From Leifsonia xyli (GTDB lineage Bacteria; Actinomycetota; Actinomycetes; Actinomycetales; Microbacteriaceae): 64,000 nucleotides of DNA. How positions within the stretch are numbered: the first letter of the stretch is position 1; each line of letters opens with the position of its first letter. This document shows, piece after piece, positions 17,890-27,432 of this stretch. The DNA lies in the NCBI GenBank assembly GCA_001647635.1, contig CP014761.1:1612001-1676000 (forward strand). The letters are read 5' to 3'. The notes beneath the pieces were generated by a model. That model was not told the origin of the DNA, ran no database searches, and saw only the letters and a program-made list of their open reading frames with translations. The translations under genes were made by a program, and so were the position numbers.

Positions 17890-18864
17890 ATGAGCAACCT
17901 GGAGCGCGACCCGGCGGAAGTCGTGGCGGACACCGCCGTGCTCGAGGACGCGCGGGTCGAGATCCTCGAACCGCGCGATGTGCCGCTCGGCGGCCCGCGC
18001 GCGATGACCGTCCGCCGTACGCTCCCTCAGCGTCGCCGCTCCCTGATCGGCGGCTGGTGCTTCGTCGACCACTACGGCCCGGACGACGTGTCGTCCTCGG
18101 GCGGGATGCGCGTGCCGCCGCATCCGCACACCGGTCTGCAGACCGTCAGCTGGCTCTTCGAGGGCGAGATCGACCACCGCGACAGCGTCGGAAGCCATGC
18201 GCTCGTGCGGCCCGGCGAGCTCAACCTCATGACCGCGGGGCACGGGATCAGCCACTCCGAGGTGTCGACGCCCGGCACCGAGCGGCTGCACGGCGTGCAG
18301 CTGTGGGTCGCGCTGCCGTCGGTCTCGCGGGATATCGCGCCCTTCTTCGAGCATCACGCGCCGGTCGCTGCGCCTCTCGGCGCGGCGACCGTTCGGACGT
18401 TCGTCGGCTCCCTGGCCGGGAGCGGAACCTCCGCGACCGTGTTCTCGCCTCTCCTCGGAGCGGAGATCGTGGTCCCGGCAGGGGCGACGATCGAGGTGCC
18501 GGTCGAGGAGTCGTTCGAGCACGGCGTCCTGGTCGACACCGGCGAGGTGATCGTGGACGACGTGGAGGTGCCGCTGTGGCACCTGGCGTATCTCGCGCCC
18601 GGCCGCGGCGTGCTGACGCTGCACGCGTCGTCGGACGCCCGGGTCGTGCTGCTCGGCGGCGAGCCGCTCGGCGAGCAGATCGTCATGTGGTGGAACTTCA
18701 TCGGGCGCAGTCACGACGAGATCGTCGCCTTCCGCGCCGACTGGCAGGGCGACGTGATCGCCGGCGACGACGCGGACGGGAGGTTCGGTACCGTCGAGGG
18801 GTACGAAGGGTCGCCGCTGCCCGCGCCGGAGCTGCCGACGGTGCGGTTGCGCCCGCGCGGCTGA
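17890..18864 (+). CDS. Pirin family protein
   Basis: A 324-residue bicupin. The N-terminal cupin has the pirin metal-site signature PHPHTGLQTVSWLFEGEIDHRDS, with His ligands and later Glu, followed by GHGISHSE. The C-terminal cupin ends with GEPLGEQIVMWWNFIGRSHDE, a typical pirin_C region. Pirins bind iron and some act as quercetinases or redox-responsive regulators, but the role here cannot be told from sequence. Divergent from the lipoprotein gene with only about 55 bp between starts. Confidence 0.94.
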   Translation: MSNLERDPAEVVADTAVLEDARVEILEPRDVPLGGPRAMTVRRTLPQRRRSLIGGWCFVDHYGPDDVSSSGGMRVPPHPHTGLQTVSWLFEGEIDHRDSVGSHALVRPGELNLMTAGHGISHSEVSTPGTERLHGVQLWVALPSVSRDIAPFFEHHAPVAAPLGAATVRTFVGSLAGSGTSATVFSPLLGAEIVVPAGATIEVPVEESFEHGVLVDTGEVIVDDVEVPLWHLAYLAPGRGVLTLHASSDARVVLLGGEPLGEQIVMWWNFIGRSHDEIVAFRADWQGDVIAGDDADGRFGTVEGYEGSPLPAPELPTVRLRPRG

Positions 18865-18957
18865 CGTCGTCCGTCCACAGGTCGGCTGTCACGCCGGTTC
18901 TCTACAGATTTCCTCTGCGCTGCTTCGCTCCTGTTTCCGGATGCCAGGATTTCCGTA

Positions 18958-18986
18958 TGCATGCAGATCCATTGCATCTGCATGCA
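18958..18986. promoter_or_regulatory. Palindromic operator upstream of vapBC
   Basis: TGCATGCAGAT and ATCTGCATGCA form a perfect 11-bp inverted repeat separated by 7 bases, ending 21 bases before the antitoxin ATG. Antitoxins of this class bind such palindromes to repress their own operon. Confidence 0.82.
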
Positions 18987-19007
18987 GCATTCATCTATCC
19001 TCGAGCC

Positions 19008-19283
19008 ATGGGAGTCACCGTGCAAGTAAGAGACCTGGACCCAGCTGTCGACGACCGCCTCAAACGAGCTGCCGCAGACAAGGGGCTGTCGTATTCGGAG
19101 TTCCTCCGGCGGGAGCTCACCCGGATGGCTGAGAAGCTGCGGATCGAAGACCGGTGGAGCGAGGCGAAGGCAGCACACGATGCGCGCGTCGCCGCCGCAC
19201 AATCCGCAGAGCCGCTCCCGCGCTTTGACATCACCACCGACGAGATCATCCGCGCGATCCACGAAGGGAGGAAGGGCCGGTGA
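19008..19283 (+). CDS. vapB: Antitoxin of a VapBC pair (FitA/RHH type)
   Basis: 91 residues. The N-terminal beta strand and helices (MGVTVQVRDLDPAVDDRLKR, then GLSYSEFLRRELTRMAE) are a ribbon-helix-helix DNA-binding fold. The C-terminal tail (DITTDEIIRAIHEGRKGR) is the toxin-neutralising segment of FitA/VapB proteins. The start was chosen next to the operator. The stop overlaps the toxin start by 4 bp. It likely represses the operon through the palindrome just upstream. Confidence 0.93.
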   Translation: MGVTVQVRDLDPAVDDRLKRAAADKGLSYSEFLRRELTRMAEKLRIEDRWSEAKAAHDARVAAAQSAEPLPRFDITTDEIIRAIHEGRKGR

Positions 19284-19693
19284 TCGCCGCGGTGATCGAC
19301 TGCAGCGCGCTCGTCGAGTTGATGTCCCAAGGTGGGCTCGCAGCGATCTGGGACAACCCGGAACTCTCGGGATGCATGCTCGCTGCGCCCCATCTCGTCG
19401 ACGCGGAGTTCGTGAACGCCGTGAGGGGACTCTCCCGTCGGAATCCCGAACTCGGCGAACGGTTCGAACAGTTGCTGGCCGAATACCATCGGCTCGATCT
19501 CACGCGTTTCGAGCACGCCCCGTTGACCTGGGAGGCGTGGCGGTTGCGAGATCGCATGACCGCCTACGACGGCATGTACGTCGCCCTTGCCGCCGACCTC
19601 GGCCTACCGCTCATCACCGCGGACAGGAGGCTCGCTCGCGGCGCTCGCGGCGTCTGCGACGTCCGGCTGCTCGAGGAGCTGACAGCCGCCTGA
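19280..19693 (+). CDS. vapC: PIN-domain toxin VapC
   Basis: A 137-residue PIN ribonuclease starting from a GTG that overlaps the antitoxin stop. The acidic site is intact: Asp7 (VIDCSALVEL), Glu43 (DAEFVNAV), Asp97 (AYDGMYVALA) and Asp115 (ITADRRLAR). Toxins of this family cut tRNAs or rRNA and are held inactive by the VapB partner. Nothing suggests that the pair is broken. Confidence 0.95.
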   Translation: MIAAVIDCSALVELMSQGGLAAIWDNPELSGCMLAAPHLVDAEFVNAVRGLSRRNPELGERFEQLLAEYHRLDLTRFEHAPLTWEAWRLRDRMTAYDGMYVALAADLGLPLITADRRLARGARGVCDVRLLEELTAA

Positions 19694-19711
19694 GCGGGCG
19701 ACGCCCCGCAC

Positions 19712-21175
19712 TCACTGCAGGGCGGAGGTCAGCCGCGCGAGATTGTCGAGCACGGTGGAGCGCAGCGGCTGCTTCATCCACTCCTCGAGCGTCAGCTCGC
19801 GGCTGTCCTTGCGGTAGCCGTCTTCGACCCTGCGCATCTCCTCGACGAAGGAGCGTCCGCGCACCATCAAGGAGACCTCCATGTTGAGCTGGAAGGAGCG
19901 CATGTCCATGTTGCTCGAACCGATGACCGCGACGTCGTCGTCGATCGTGAAGTGCTTGGCATGAAGGATGTAGGGGGCCTTGTACATCCAGATGCGAACG
20001 CCCGCCCGCAGCAGCGCCTCGTAATACGACCGCTGCGCGTGGTAGACGAGCGCCTGGTCGCCGATCTCCGAGACGAACAGGTCGACTTTGATCCCCCGCT
20101 GCACGGCCGAGGTGATGGCCATCAGCATCGACTCGTCCGGCACGAAGTACGGCGACGTGATGACGATGCGCTCCTGGGCGTAGTACAGCAGCGCCAGGAA
20201 GAGTCGCAGGTTGTTCTCGCCGGCGAACCCGGGCCCGGACGGCACGACCTGGGCGTCGAGCTCGTTGTCGTCGATCTCGTCCGTGATGGGCTCGGTCTCG
20301 CGACGCAACAGCTCGTCGGTCTCGCTGTACCAGTCGGTGATGAAGATGGCGTTCAGACCGGCGACGATCGGGCCCTCGAGCCGGACGATCAGCTCCTTCC
20401 ACTTGAGCCCGCGCCGGATGTTCGACTTCTTGTTGTAGCTGCGATCGATGATGTTCTGGGAGCCCATGAAGGCCACACGGCCGTCGACGATGAGCAGCTT
20501 GCGGTGGTTCCGCAGGTCGGGCCGCTGGTACTTGCCCTTCAGCGGCTGCACGGGCAGCATCAGCTGCCACTTGGCGCCCATGGCGGTGAGCCGTTTGAGG
20601 GTCGCCTTGTAGTCGGGGGTGCGCAGCGACGCGATGTGGTCGAGCAGGACGCGCACGATCACCCCGCGCTTCACCGCGGCCTCGAGCTCGTCGAACAGCG
20701 GCGCCGTCGTCTTGTCCAGGGTGAGGATGTAGAACTCGACGTGCACGTAGCGACGCGCCTTGGCGATCTCCGCGGCCATCGCGTCGAGCGAGCCCTGGTA
20801 GTCGCCGTTCAGCGAGGCGCGGTTGCCGCCCACGAGCGGCATGGCGCCGAGCTTGCGATTGAGCTCGACGACACCCTCCAGCCACGGCGGCCACGGGTGA
20901 TCGCGGCGCACCCGCTCGATGCCCTCGGTGCTGTCGATGATGAACCGGTTGATCTCGTCCTGCTTCTTGCGCCGGCCCTTCGGGAGCTTGTAGCTGCCGA
21001 TGAGCAGGAAGAACAGGATGCCGATGTACGGGATGAGGAAGATCGCGAGAAGCCACGCAGTCGCCGACGTCGGCTTGCGGTTGCGCGGGACGATGATGAT
21101 CGCCAGCACGCGGATCACGAAGTCGACGAACAGCGCCAGCCAGAAGCCGACCGTGAGCCAGAAGCCCGTCTCCAT
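19712..21175 (-). CDS. cls: Cardiolipin synthase
   Basis: 487 residues. Two N-terminal transmembrane helices (residues 4-25 and 38-61) precede two phospholipase-D modules. The first HKD motif is NHRKLLIVDGRVAFMGSQNI and the second is LHAKHFTIDDDVAVIGSSNM. Membrane-bound bacterial cardiolipin synthases join two phosphatidylglycerols, and this layout and length match them. It is a single gene, convergent with vapBC. Confidence 0.95.
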   Translation of the reverse strand: METGFWLTVGFWLALFVDFVIRVLAIIIVPRNRKPTSATAWLLAIFLIPYIGILFFLLIGSYKLPKGRRKKQDEINRFIIDSTEGIERVRRDHPWPPWLEGVVELNRKLGAMPLVGGNRASLNGDYQGSLDAMAAEIAKARRYVHVEFYILTLDKTTAPLFDELEAAVKRGVIVRVLLDHIASLRTPDYKATLKRLTAMGAKWQLMLPVQPLKGKYQRPDLRNHRKLLIVDGRVAFMGSQNIIDRSYNKKSNIRRGLKWKELIVRLEGPIVAGLNAIFITDWYSETDELLRRETEPITDEIDDNELDAQVVPSGPGFAGENNLRLFLALLYYAQERIVITSPYFVPDESMLMAITSAVQRGIKVDLFVSEIGDQALVYHAQRSYYEALLRAGVRIWMYKAPYILHAKHFTIDDDVAVIGSSNMDMRSFQLNMEVSLMVRGRSFVEEMRRVEDGYRKDSRELTLEEWMKQPLRSTVLDNLARLTSALQ

Positions 21176-21259
21176 CCGCGCGCAGATCCCTCCGAAACCA
21201 CAAGGGTCGCGTGCACGCCCTCCGGAGTTACGGTAGCGGAATGTGCGGCCGTGGGCCGG

Positions 21260-21433
21260 TTAGGGCTTGGGGGCGAGCCCTCGCCGAGCCCGCTCTTCGG
21301 CCTCCAGGCGCGAATACGCCTTGCGCTCATTGCGGTCAGCCCGCACGATCGCGCGCATGATCGCCCAGAACAGCAGCCCGACCAGCACGGTCGGTGCGAG
21401 TGCCCAGACGATTCCGCCGATGACGTCGTTCAT
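21260..21433 (-). CDS. Small membrane protein (57 aa)
   Basis: A 57-residue frame, MNDVIGGIVWALAPTVLVGL at the start and GLAPKP at the end. One transmembrane helix spans residues 5-29. A basic amphipathic tail (RADRNERKAYSRLEAEERARR) follows and should lie in the cytoplasm. Its position, 33 bases downstream of lysS on the same strand, suggests that it is the last gene of the lysS operon. No function is known. Confidence 0.75.
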   Translation of the reverse strand: MNDVIGGIVWALAPTVLVGLLFWAIMRAIVRADRNERKAYSRLEAEERARRGLAPKP

Positions 21434-21466
21434 AACGCCTCCATGCTAACCCGCGCCCGCTGGGAG

Positions 21467-22993
21467 CTACTTGACCAGCGGGAAGAGGATGGTCTCGCGG
21501 ATGCCCAGGCCGGTGAGCGCCATCAGCAGGCGGTCGATGCCCATGCCCATGCCTCCGGTCGGCGGCATGCCGAACTCCAGCGCACGCAGGAACTCCTCGT
21601 CGAGTCGCATGGCCTCGTTGTCGCCGGCCGCCGCGAGCTTGGCCTGCTCGACGAACCGCTCGCGCTGGACGACGGGGTCGACCAGCTCGGAGTAGCCGGT
21701 CGCGAGCTCGAAACCGCGCGTGTACAGGTCCCACTTCTCCACGACGCCGTCGCGCGAACGGTGGGCGCGGACGAGCGGGCTCGTGTCGACGGGGAAGTCC
21801 ATGACGAAGGTCGGGCGCACGAGGTCGGTCTTGACGTAGTGTTCCCACAGTTCCTCGACGTACTTGCCCGCCAGTGGGTGCTCGATCTCGATGCCGGCGT
21901 CGGCCGCCAGCTCGCGCAGGCGCTCGATCGGGGTCTCCGGGGTGATCTCCTCGCCGATGGCCGCCGACAGGCTGTCGTACATCCGGATGCGGTCCCATTC
22001 GCCGCCGAGGTCGTACTCGGTGCCGTCGGCCCACGTCACGACGTGCGAACCCGAGATGGAGAGAGCTGCGTCCTGGATGAGCGTCTGCGTCAGGTCGGCG
22101 ATCGAGTTGTAGTCGCCGTAGGCCTGGTAGGCCTCGAGCATCGCGAACTCGGGCGAGTGCGTCGAGTCGGCGCCCTCGTTGCGGAAGTTCCGGTTGATCT
22201 CGAACACCCGGTCGATACCGCCGACGACAGCGCGCTTGAGGTAGAGCTCCGGCGCGATCCGCAGGTACAGCTCGGTGTCGAACGCGTTCGAGTGCGTCAC
22301 GAACGGCCGCGCAGAGGCACCGCCGTGCATCACCTGCAGCATGGGGGTCTCCACCTCGACGAACTCGCGCTCGGCGAAGGTGCGACGCAGGCTCGCCACG
22401 GCGGCCGCGCGGTCGAGGACCGTCTTGCGCGCCTGCTCGCGGGCGATGAGGTCGAGGTAGCGCGCGCGAACGCGCGTCTCCTCGCTGAGCTCGTTGTGCA
22501 GGTTCGGAAGCGGCAGCAGCGCCTTGGCGGCGATGCGCCACTCCTGTGCCATCACAGAGAGCTCACCGCGACGGCTCGACACGACCTCGCCGGAGACGAA
22601 GACATGATCGCCCAGATCGACGAGCTCCTTCCAGGCGACGAGCGACTCCTCGCCCACGGCGGCGAGCGAGACCATGACCTGGATGCGCGAACCGTCGCCG
22701 GCCTGCAGGACCGCGAAGCAGAGCTTGCCCGTGTTGCGCAGGTGGACGACGCGGCCGGCGATGCCGACGACCTCGCCGGAGCCCTGGTCCGGCTCGAGGT
22801 GGTCCCACTTCGCGCGCACGGCGGGAATTGTCGTGGTGACCGGAACGTGCACCGGGTAGGCGCCGCCACCCGCGTTCTCCGCCTCGGCCAGGAGGCGGTC
22901 GCGCTTGCTCAGCCGGACCGCCTTCTGCTCGCTGACGTCCTCTTCCGTCGGGTCGAGTGCCAGGTCGTCGGCGGTGGTCTGCGCGTCGGTCAT
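21467..22993 (-). CDS. lysS: Lysyl-tRNA synthetase (class II)
   Basis: 508 residues. An N-terminal extension is followed by the OB-fold anticodon domain ([20 protein letters not shown]). The class II catalytic core has motif 2 ([20 protein letters not shown]) and motif 3 ([13 protein letters not shown]) near the C-terminus. This charges tRNA-Lys with lysine. It ends the minus-strand block that starts with tilS, directly downstream of panC. Confidence 0.97.
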   Translation of the reverse strand: MTDAQTTADDLALDPTEEDVSEQKAVRLSKRDRLLAEAENAGGGAYPVHVPVTTTIPAVRAKWDHLEPDQGSGEVVGIAGRVVHLRNTGKLCFAVLQAGDGSRIQVMVSLAAVGEESLVAWKELVDLGDHVFVSGEVVSSRRGELSVMAQEWRIAAKALLPLPNLHNELSEETRVRARYLDLIAREQARKTVLDRAAAVASLRRTFAEREFVEVETPMLQVMHGGASARPFVTHSNAFDTELYLRIAPELYLKRAVVGGIDRVFEINRNFRNEGADSTHSPEFAMLEAYQAYGDYNSIADLTQTLIQDAALSISGSHVVTWADGTEYDLGGEWDRIRMYDSLSAAIGEEITPETPIERLRELAADAGIEIEHPLAGKYVEELWEHYVKTDLVRPTFVMDFPVDTSPLVRAHRSRDGVVEKWDLYTRGFELATGYSELVDPVVQRERFVEQAKLAAAGDNEAMRLDEEFLRALEFGMPPTGGMGMGIDRLLMALTGLGIRETILFPLVK

Positions 22994-23035
22994 CGCTGTC
23001 TTTCCGTTCCGGGTGGCGGGGTCGTGCTTCTCAGG

Positions 23036-23908
23036 TCACGTCGTGATGCGCTTGTTGTCGATCAGCCGGGTCGTTCCGACCCGCGCGGCGATCAGCACCA
23101 GTGCGGGGCCGTGATGGTCCGGCGACGCCTCCCGGAAGGACTCCGGCTCGACGATCGCGAGATAATCCAGCTTAACGGCTGGCTCGCCACCTATGCGCGC
23201 GTGCGCCGCCTCCAGCGCCGCCGGGATGCCGCCTGGGGCGGCCGCGGCGGCCGCGGTCAGCGCCTGCGACAGGGTGACCGCGGCGACCCGGTCCTCCTCG
23301 CCGAGGTAGCGATTGCGGCTCGAGAGCGCGAGGCCGTCCTCCTCGCGGACCGTGTCGATGACGGCGATCGTCACCGGGAGATTGAGGTCGTCCACCATGC
23401 GGCCGATGACATGGACCTGCTGGGCGTCCTTCTGCCCGAAGACGGCGACATCCGGCTGCACGATGTGGAAGAGCTTGCTGACCACGGTCAGTACGCCGTC
23501 GAAGTGGCCCGGCCGGGAGGCGCCCTCGAAGAGGGTGCCCGACTCCCCGGCGGTCACCCGGGTCTCGCTCGGGCCAGTGGGATACATCTCCGCGGCGGTC
23601 GGAGCGAAGACGACATCGGCCAAGCCCTCGAGGGCCGCCACATCGGCGTCGAGTGTGCGCGGATAGCGGTCCAGGTCCTCACCGGGCCCGAACTGCAACG
23701 GGTTCACGAAGATCGACACCACCACGAAGCCGCCGAGATCGCGGGCGCTCGACACCAGTCGCAGGTGGCCCTCATGGAGGGCTCCCATTGTCGGCACGAG
23801 CACGACGCGGCCCGTGGGCGCGTCGACCGGCCCCTCCTGCCGGGCGGACCGCCGGGCGTCGGCGATGCGCTCGCGCAGCGCGGCGATGGTGGTGATGATC
23901 TCAGGCAT
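23036..23908 (-). CDS. panC: Pantothenate synthetase
   Basis: 290 residues with the pantoate-beta-alanine ligase signatures: VPTMGALHEGHLRLV (HIGH-like), VSIFVNPLQFGPGEDLDRYP, FGQKDAQQVHVIGRMV and the KMSKS-like LSSRNRYL. It makes pantothenate for coenzyme A from pantoate, beta-alanine and ATP. It lies between the DUF2520 gene and lysS. In many actinobacteria the DUF2520 protein precedes panC in the same order. Confidence 0.97.
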   Translation of the reverse strand: MPEIITTIAALRERIADARRSARQEGPVDAPTGRVVLVPTMGALHEGHLRLVSSARDLGGFVVVSIFVNPLQFGPGEDLDRYPRTLDADVAALEGLADVVFAPTAAEMYPTGPSETRVTAGESGTLFEGASRPGHFDGVLTVVSKLFHIVQPDVAVFGQKDAQQVHVIGRMVDDLNLPVTIAVIDTVREEDGLALSSRNRYLGEEDRVAAVTLSQALTAAAAAAPGGIPAALEAAHARIGGEPAVKLDYLAIVEPESFREASPDHHGPALVLIAARVGTTRLIDNKRITT

Positions 23909-23944
23909 TCGCGTCCCTCCGGCCGGTCGTCGGCCCCGACCAGG

Positions 23945-24802
23945 CTACTCGCCGCGGAGGTACCACCCGCGCCCGTCGTCGCCAGGGTCACCTGTGCCCG
24001 GCCCGCCGGCGCCGGGGCCACCAGGGCCGCGACCGCCGGCACCGGGACCGTCGTCGGCGAGGGCGTCCAGCACCTCGTCCAAGTCCAGCCGCGTCGGCGC
24101 GCCCGCACGGGTGAGGGCATTGTCGACCGACGATCGGATGAGCGAACTGAGGAAGGAGCCGGGGTTCTCCACGCCGATCCCCTGCAGCAGGCCGGTCGAC
24201 TGCTCCACGATCGAGCGCGAGAACGAGGTGGCGGTGGCGATCGCCTCGGCGTACGCCCGCCGATCGGCCTCCGCGACGACGACGGGCTCGCCGCCCATCT
24301 CGACGACCAGCGCCTGCGCGATCGGGAGTACAGGAGCGGGAGCGGTCACGGCGAAGTAGCTCTCCGCGAGGCGGGTGAGGTCGAGGCTGGTCCCCGTGAA
24401 CTCCAACGCGGGGTGCACCGCCAACGGGATGGATCCCGCGGCGGAGGCGGGCTGGAGCACGCCGATGCCGTAGCCGGGAGCAGTGTGCAGCACGATCTGC
24501 CCTGGCTGCCAGGTGCCCGTCGCGGCCAGACCGGCGACGAGCTGAGGCAGCTCGGCGTCGGGGACGGCGAGGATGACGAGTTCGCTGCGCTCGACGATGG
24601 TCGGAATGTCGAGGATAGGAACGCGCGGCAGCATGGCCTGTGCGCGCTCCCGGCTGGCCTCCGACACCGCGGAGATGCCGACGATCGCATGGCCGGCCCC
24701 GGCGAGCGCCGAGCCCAGTACGGGTCCGACTCGCCCGGCTCCGACGATGCCGAGTCCGAGCCGGCCGGAACGTTGCGACGGCGGACGGGCGGACGGCAGC
24801 AT
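23945..24802 (-). CDS. DUF2520 Rossmann-like protein
   Basis: 285 residues. An N-terminal Rossmann fold has LGIVGAGRVGPVLGSALAGAG, and the C-terminal all-alpha DUF2520 domain contains HPALEFTG and an AT-rich helix bundle. The last 40 residues are a Gly/Pro/Asp-rich low-complexity tail ending in WYLRGE. Its ATG overlaps the stop of the upstream PH-domain gene by 4 bp (ATGA). Members are probably NAD(P)-dependent reductases linked to pantothenate synthesis, inferred from gene order. Confidence 0.9.
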   Translation of the reverse strand: MLPSARPPSQRSGRLGLGIVGAGRVGPVLGSALAGAGHAIVGISAVSEASRERAQAMLPRVPILDIPTIVERSELVILAVPDAELPQLVAGLAATGTWQPGQIVLHTAPGYGIGVLQPASAAGSIPLAVHPALEFTGTSLDLTRLAESYFAVTAPAPVLPIAQALVVEMGGEPVVVAEADRRAYAEAIATATSFSRSIVEQSTGLLQGIGVENPGSFLSSLIRSSVDNALTRAGAPTRLDLDEVLDALADDGPGAGGRGPGGPGAGGPGTGDPGDDGRGWYLRGE

Positions 24803-26487
24803 CAGCGCTCCTCCTCGTGGCGGGTGGGGACATCGCGCGCGCCGCCGTCGCCCCAGCGGTGGCTTCGGTCTGCCGCGGCGGCCGCGACCGCTCGTGCGGA
24901 GACGTCTTCGAAAAGACGGGCGGCGGTCGGGGCGTCGATCGCGCCCAGCCGGGGACGGACCGGGCCCGAAACCGTGTGGAACCGGGTTTTCGCGAGCCGG
25001 AGGGCCGCGTCCAGGGGTCCCTGCTGCAGTTCGAGGCTCTGCAGGCGAGCGAGCGGCACGACGGCGAGGCTCCGCCAGACGAAACCGCGCCGGAGGACGA
25101 CCGCGTCGTCGACGACCCTGAAGCCGGTGCGCCGCCACGACAGCGGGCGGATCCAGATGGCGCGGTGCGGGCTGCCGATGTAGTCGTCGTCGCCGCGCGA
25201 GGACATGCCCGCTTCGATGAGGGACTGGTGCTGCTCGGTCGCGAAGCCGGGGAGCACCAGCGAGAGGACGCGCGACACGTCCGCCGCGTCCCCCACTGGC
25301 AGCATGGTCGTGTTCGGCTGGCCCGCCGCGCCCTTCTCGCGCGAGTGACCGGCGGTGTCGATCCGGATCTGCCACCAGCCGAACGACCGCCACAGCAGCG
25401 GCTGCAGCACCTCGACCGCGTGGATGCGCCCCGGCGGCAGCGTCTCGTTACTGGTGGTCAGCAGGCCGAAACCGACGCGGACGCCGTCCGGCGTTCCGGC
25501 GATCGAATAGCGGAGTGACTTGGTGAACCGGCGGATGTAGAAGCTCGCGGAGCCGATCAGGCCCGGCAGCACGACGATCAGCAACCAGGCGGATCCTGTG
25601 GAGGCTCCCCAGATCAGGAAGGCGACGACGACCAGCACGAAGACGGTGAAGCCGCTGAGCAGCAACGAGCCGAACAGCCGCAGTGGCGGGATCTTGACCA
25701 CGGACTCCGGCGGCGCGGCGTTCGGGTCGAGTTCGGGCGCGAGGAGTTCGTTGACCCGGCGTCCCACGAGGTCCCCGACGGCGGCGGTGCGCGACATCCC
25801 GGCAGGCGCGCTGGGGTCGAGGGAGGCTGTCGCCGCAGCGGACTCGGCCGCCTCCGTTTCCGCAGCGCGCACCCCGGACGCGAGCCGCAGCACGTCGCCG
25901 CGCAAGCCGTCCGCGAGCGCCGAGCCGAGGTACGCCAACTGAACGTTCGCATCATGGCCGGCGACCGAGATATCCAGCTTCGCCGCGCCGAACAGTCGGG
26001 CGAACAGAGGCCGGACGATGTTGATGCCCTGAATGCGGTCCAGTCGCGCCTTGCGCTGCGTCCGGAACAGCAGGCCGCTGCGCACCTCGACCGCGTCGCC
26101 CGTGATCCGGAAGCTGTGCATCCGCCACGACAGGTAGAACGCGCCCAGGCAGAGCAGCAGCACCACGGCCACGCCGAGCAGCGCCCAGCCCTCCCAGCCG
26201 TGGTTGTAGATCGCATCCAGCGGGTCCCCGCCGTACTCCGGCGTCCCGACGAAGAAGCCGATCAGCCGCTCGCGCAGATTCGACAGCACGAAACCGAAGA
26301 TGGCGATGAACACGATGCCTCCGCGCAACAGCGGGGTCGCCGGGTGCAGGCGGTGCCACTCGCCATCCGTGTAGCGCTCGGCCGCCCGCTCCGCCGACGA
26401 CAGCGCCGGGCCCGGCAGCCGCACCGACGGTGTCGACGGCGGCGGTGTCGACGCGGGATCGGGTCCGGGCGGGTGAGGCGTGCTCAC
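24802..26487 (-). CDS. PH-domain membrane protein (YdbT-like)
   Basis: 561 residues. Three bacterial PH-like (bPH2) units are separated by pairs of transmembrane helices, with the first pair at about residues 53-75 and 95-117. The SWRMHSFRITGDAVEVRSGLL and RTQRKARLDRIQGINIVRP pattern is the usual bPH2 signature, and similar units recur in the C-terminal half. It overlaps the small PH-domain gene and the DUF2520 gene by 4 bp or less. The YdbS/YdbT pair has no settled function, though a role in membrane-envelope homeostasis is likely. Confidence 0.88.
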   Translation of the reverse strand: MSTPHPPGPDPASTPPPSTPSVRLPGPALSSAERAAERYTDGEWHRLHPATPLLRGGIVFIAIFGFVLSNLRERLIGFFVGTPEYGGDPLDAIYNHGWEGWALLGVAVVLLLCLGAFYLSWRMHSFRITGDAVEVRSGLLFRTQRKARLDRIQGINIVRPLFARLFGAAKLDISVAGHDANVQLAYLGSALADGLRGDVLRLASGVRAAETEAAESAAATASLDPSAPAGMSRTAAVGDLVGRRVNELLAPELDPNAAPPESVVKIPPLRLFGSLLLSGFTVFVLVVVAFLIWGASTGSAWLLIVVLPGLIGSASFYIRRFTKSLRYSIAGTPDGVRVGFGLLTTSNETLPPGRIHAVEVLQPLLWRSFGWWQIRIDTAGHSREKGAAGQPNTTMLPVGDAADVSRVLSLVLPGFATEQHQSLIEAGMSSRGDDDYIGSPHRAIWIRPLSWRRTGFRVVDDAVVLRRGFVWRSLAVVPLARLQSLELQQGPLDAALRLAKTRFHTVSGPVRPRLGAIDAPTAARLFEDVSARAVAAAAADRSHRWGDGGARDVPTRHEEER

Positions 26488-26969
26488 AGTCCCGCCCGCC
26501 TGCTCTCCGCCAGCTCCACCAGCCGGTCCCGCAGCTCGGCCGCCTCCGGCTCCGGCAGGCCGGGCACCATCACCCCGGTCGATGCCGCCGCGGTCACGAA
26601 CTTGAGGTCCGCCAGGCCGAGCAGACGGCTGACCGGTCCGCGGTTGATGTCGATCAACTGCATCCGGCCGTAGGGCACCGACACGAACCGCTGGAACATG
26701 ATGCCCCGACGGAACAACAGGTCGTCCTCACGCAGCCGATAGCCGATCGACCGCGCGCGGCGCGGTGCGATGATCAACGCGATCACGGTGACCACAACCA
26801 CGACGGTCAGCGCCACCCAGCCGAACGGCCACCCGCCGACCAACCACAGGAACAGGCTCGCGGCGGACAGCACCAGTCCGGTGATCACCGTGCTGGCGAT
26901 CACGACCAGCACGTACTTCGGCGAGACACGTCGCCACTCGCCGACGCCGAGGTCAATCCGTTCGGGCAT
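26484..26969 (-). CDS. PH-domain protein (YdbS-like)
   Basis: 161 residues. Two transmembrane helices (about 22-42 and 47-68) are followed by one bPH2 unit: LREDDLLFRRGIMFQRF, then VSVPYGRMQLIDINRGP. It is the small partner of the larger PH-domain protein immediately downstream. The start gives MPERIDLGVGEWRRVSPK, which overlaps the DUF3180 gene end by 17 bp. Confidence 0.88.
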   Translation of the reverse strand: MPERIDLGVGEWRRVSPKYVLVVIASTVITGLVLSAASLFLWLVGGWPFGWVALTVVVVVTVIALIIAPRRARSIGYRLREDDLLFRRGIMFQRFVSVPYGRMQLIDINRGPVSRLLGLADLKFVTAAASTGVMVPGLPEPEAAELRDRLVELAESRRAGL

Positions 26970-27432
26970 GGACGCTCTCCGTACGCTCGTCGTCGTCGCC
27001 GGGCGGGAGGGTGCAGAACAGCTCGGCGAGCAGCCCGGCCACGAGCAGCACCACCGCGCCGACGGTCGCGAGCGCGGTCAGGAGGATGCTGTTGTTGCCG
27101 GGGAGGACATCCCGGGTCAGGAGGTAGGCGCCGATCCCGACGCCGGCGCCGACGAGCAGCGCCCCGCTCAGAGCGCACGCCTTGGCCAGCACCACGATCC
27201 GGGTCGCCTGGAACGGGTCGATGCGCCGCACGTTGCGCCCGCGCACCGCGCGACGGATCGGCACGGCGAAGGCCACCACGATGATCGCCACCGCCAGCAG
27301 GGTGATCGGAAGCGTCAGCGGCGGGATGAAGACGGGAGCGCCCATGCTGGCGGCCGCCAGCTCCGCGAGGAAGCCGACGACGAGACCGGCGACCCCGAGC
27401 CCGATCAACGTGGTGGGACGGGTGCGCTTCAC
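26953..27432 (-). CDS. DUF3180 membrane protein
   Basis: 159 residues with four transmembrane helices and a GTG start that overlaps folK by 4 bp. Features: a start with VKRTRPTTLIGLGVAGLVVG, the DUF3180-type central loop IRRAVRGRNVRRIDPFQATR and a Cys-containing helix near LLAELFCTLPPGD. This family is almost always found just downstream of folK in actinobacteria, as here. Its function is unknown. Confidence 0.9.
   Translation of the reverse strand: MKRTRPTTLIGLGVAGLVVGFLAELAAASMGAPVFIPPLTLPITLLAVAIIVVAFAVPIRRAVRGRNVRRIDPFQATRIVVLAKACALSGALLVGAGVGIGAYLLTRDVLPGNNSILLTALATVGAVVLLVAGLLAELFCTLPPGDDDERTESVHARTD

Noticed and set aside
19952-25183. 1,743-codon plus-strand frame across cls, lysS, panC and others
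   Set aside because: An antisense shadow of several well-identified genes; its translation is low-complexity Arg/Val/Leu/Glu and has no start signals.
24802-26969. PH-domain gene pair as a novel system
   Set aside because: It is the common YdbS/YdbT pair in its usual place downstream of folK and DUF3180.
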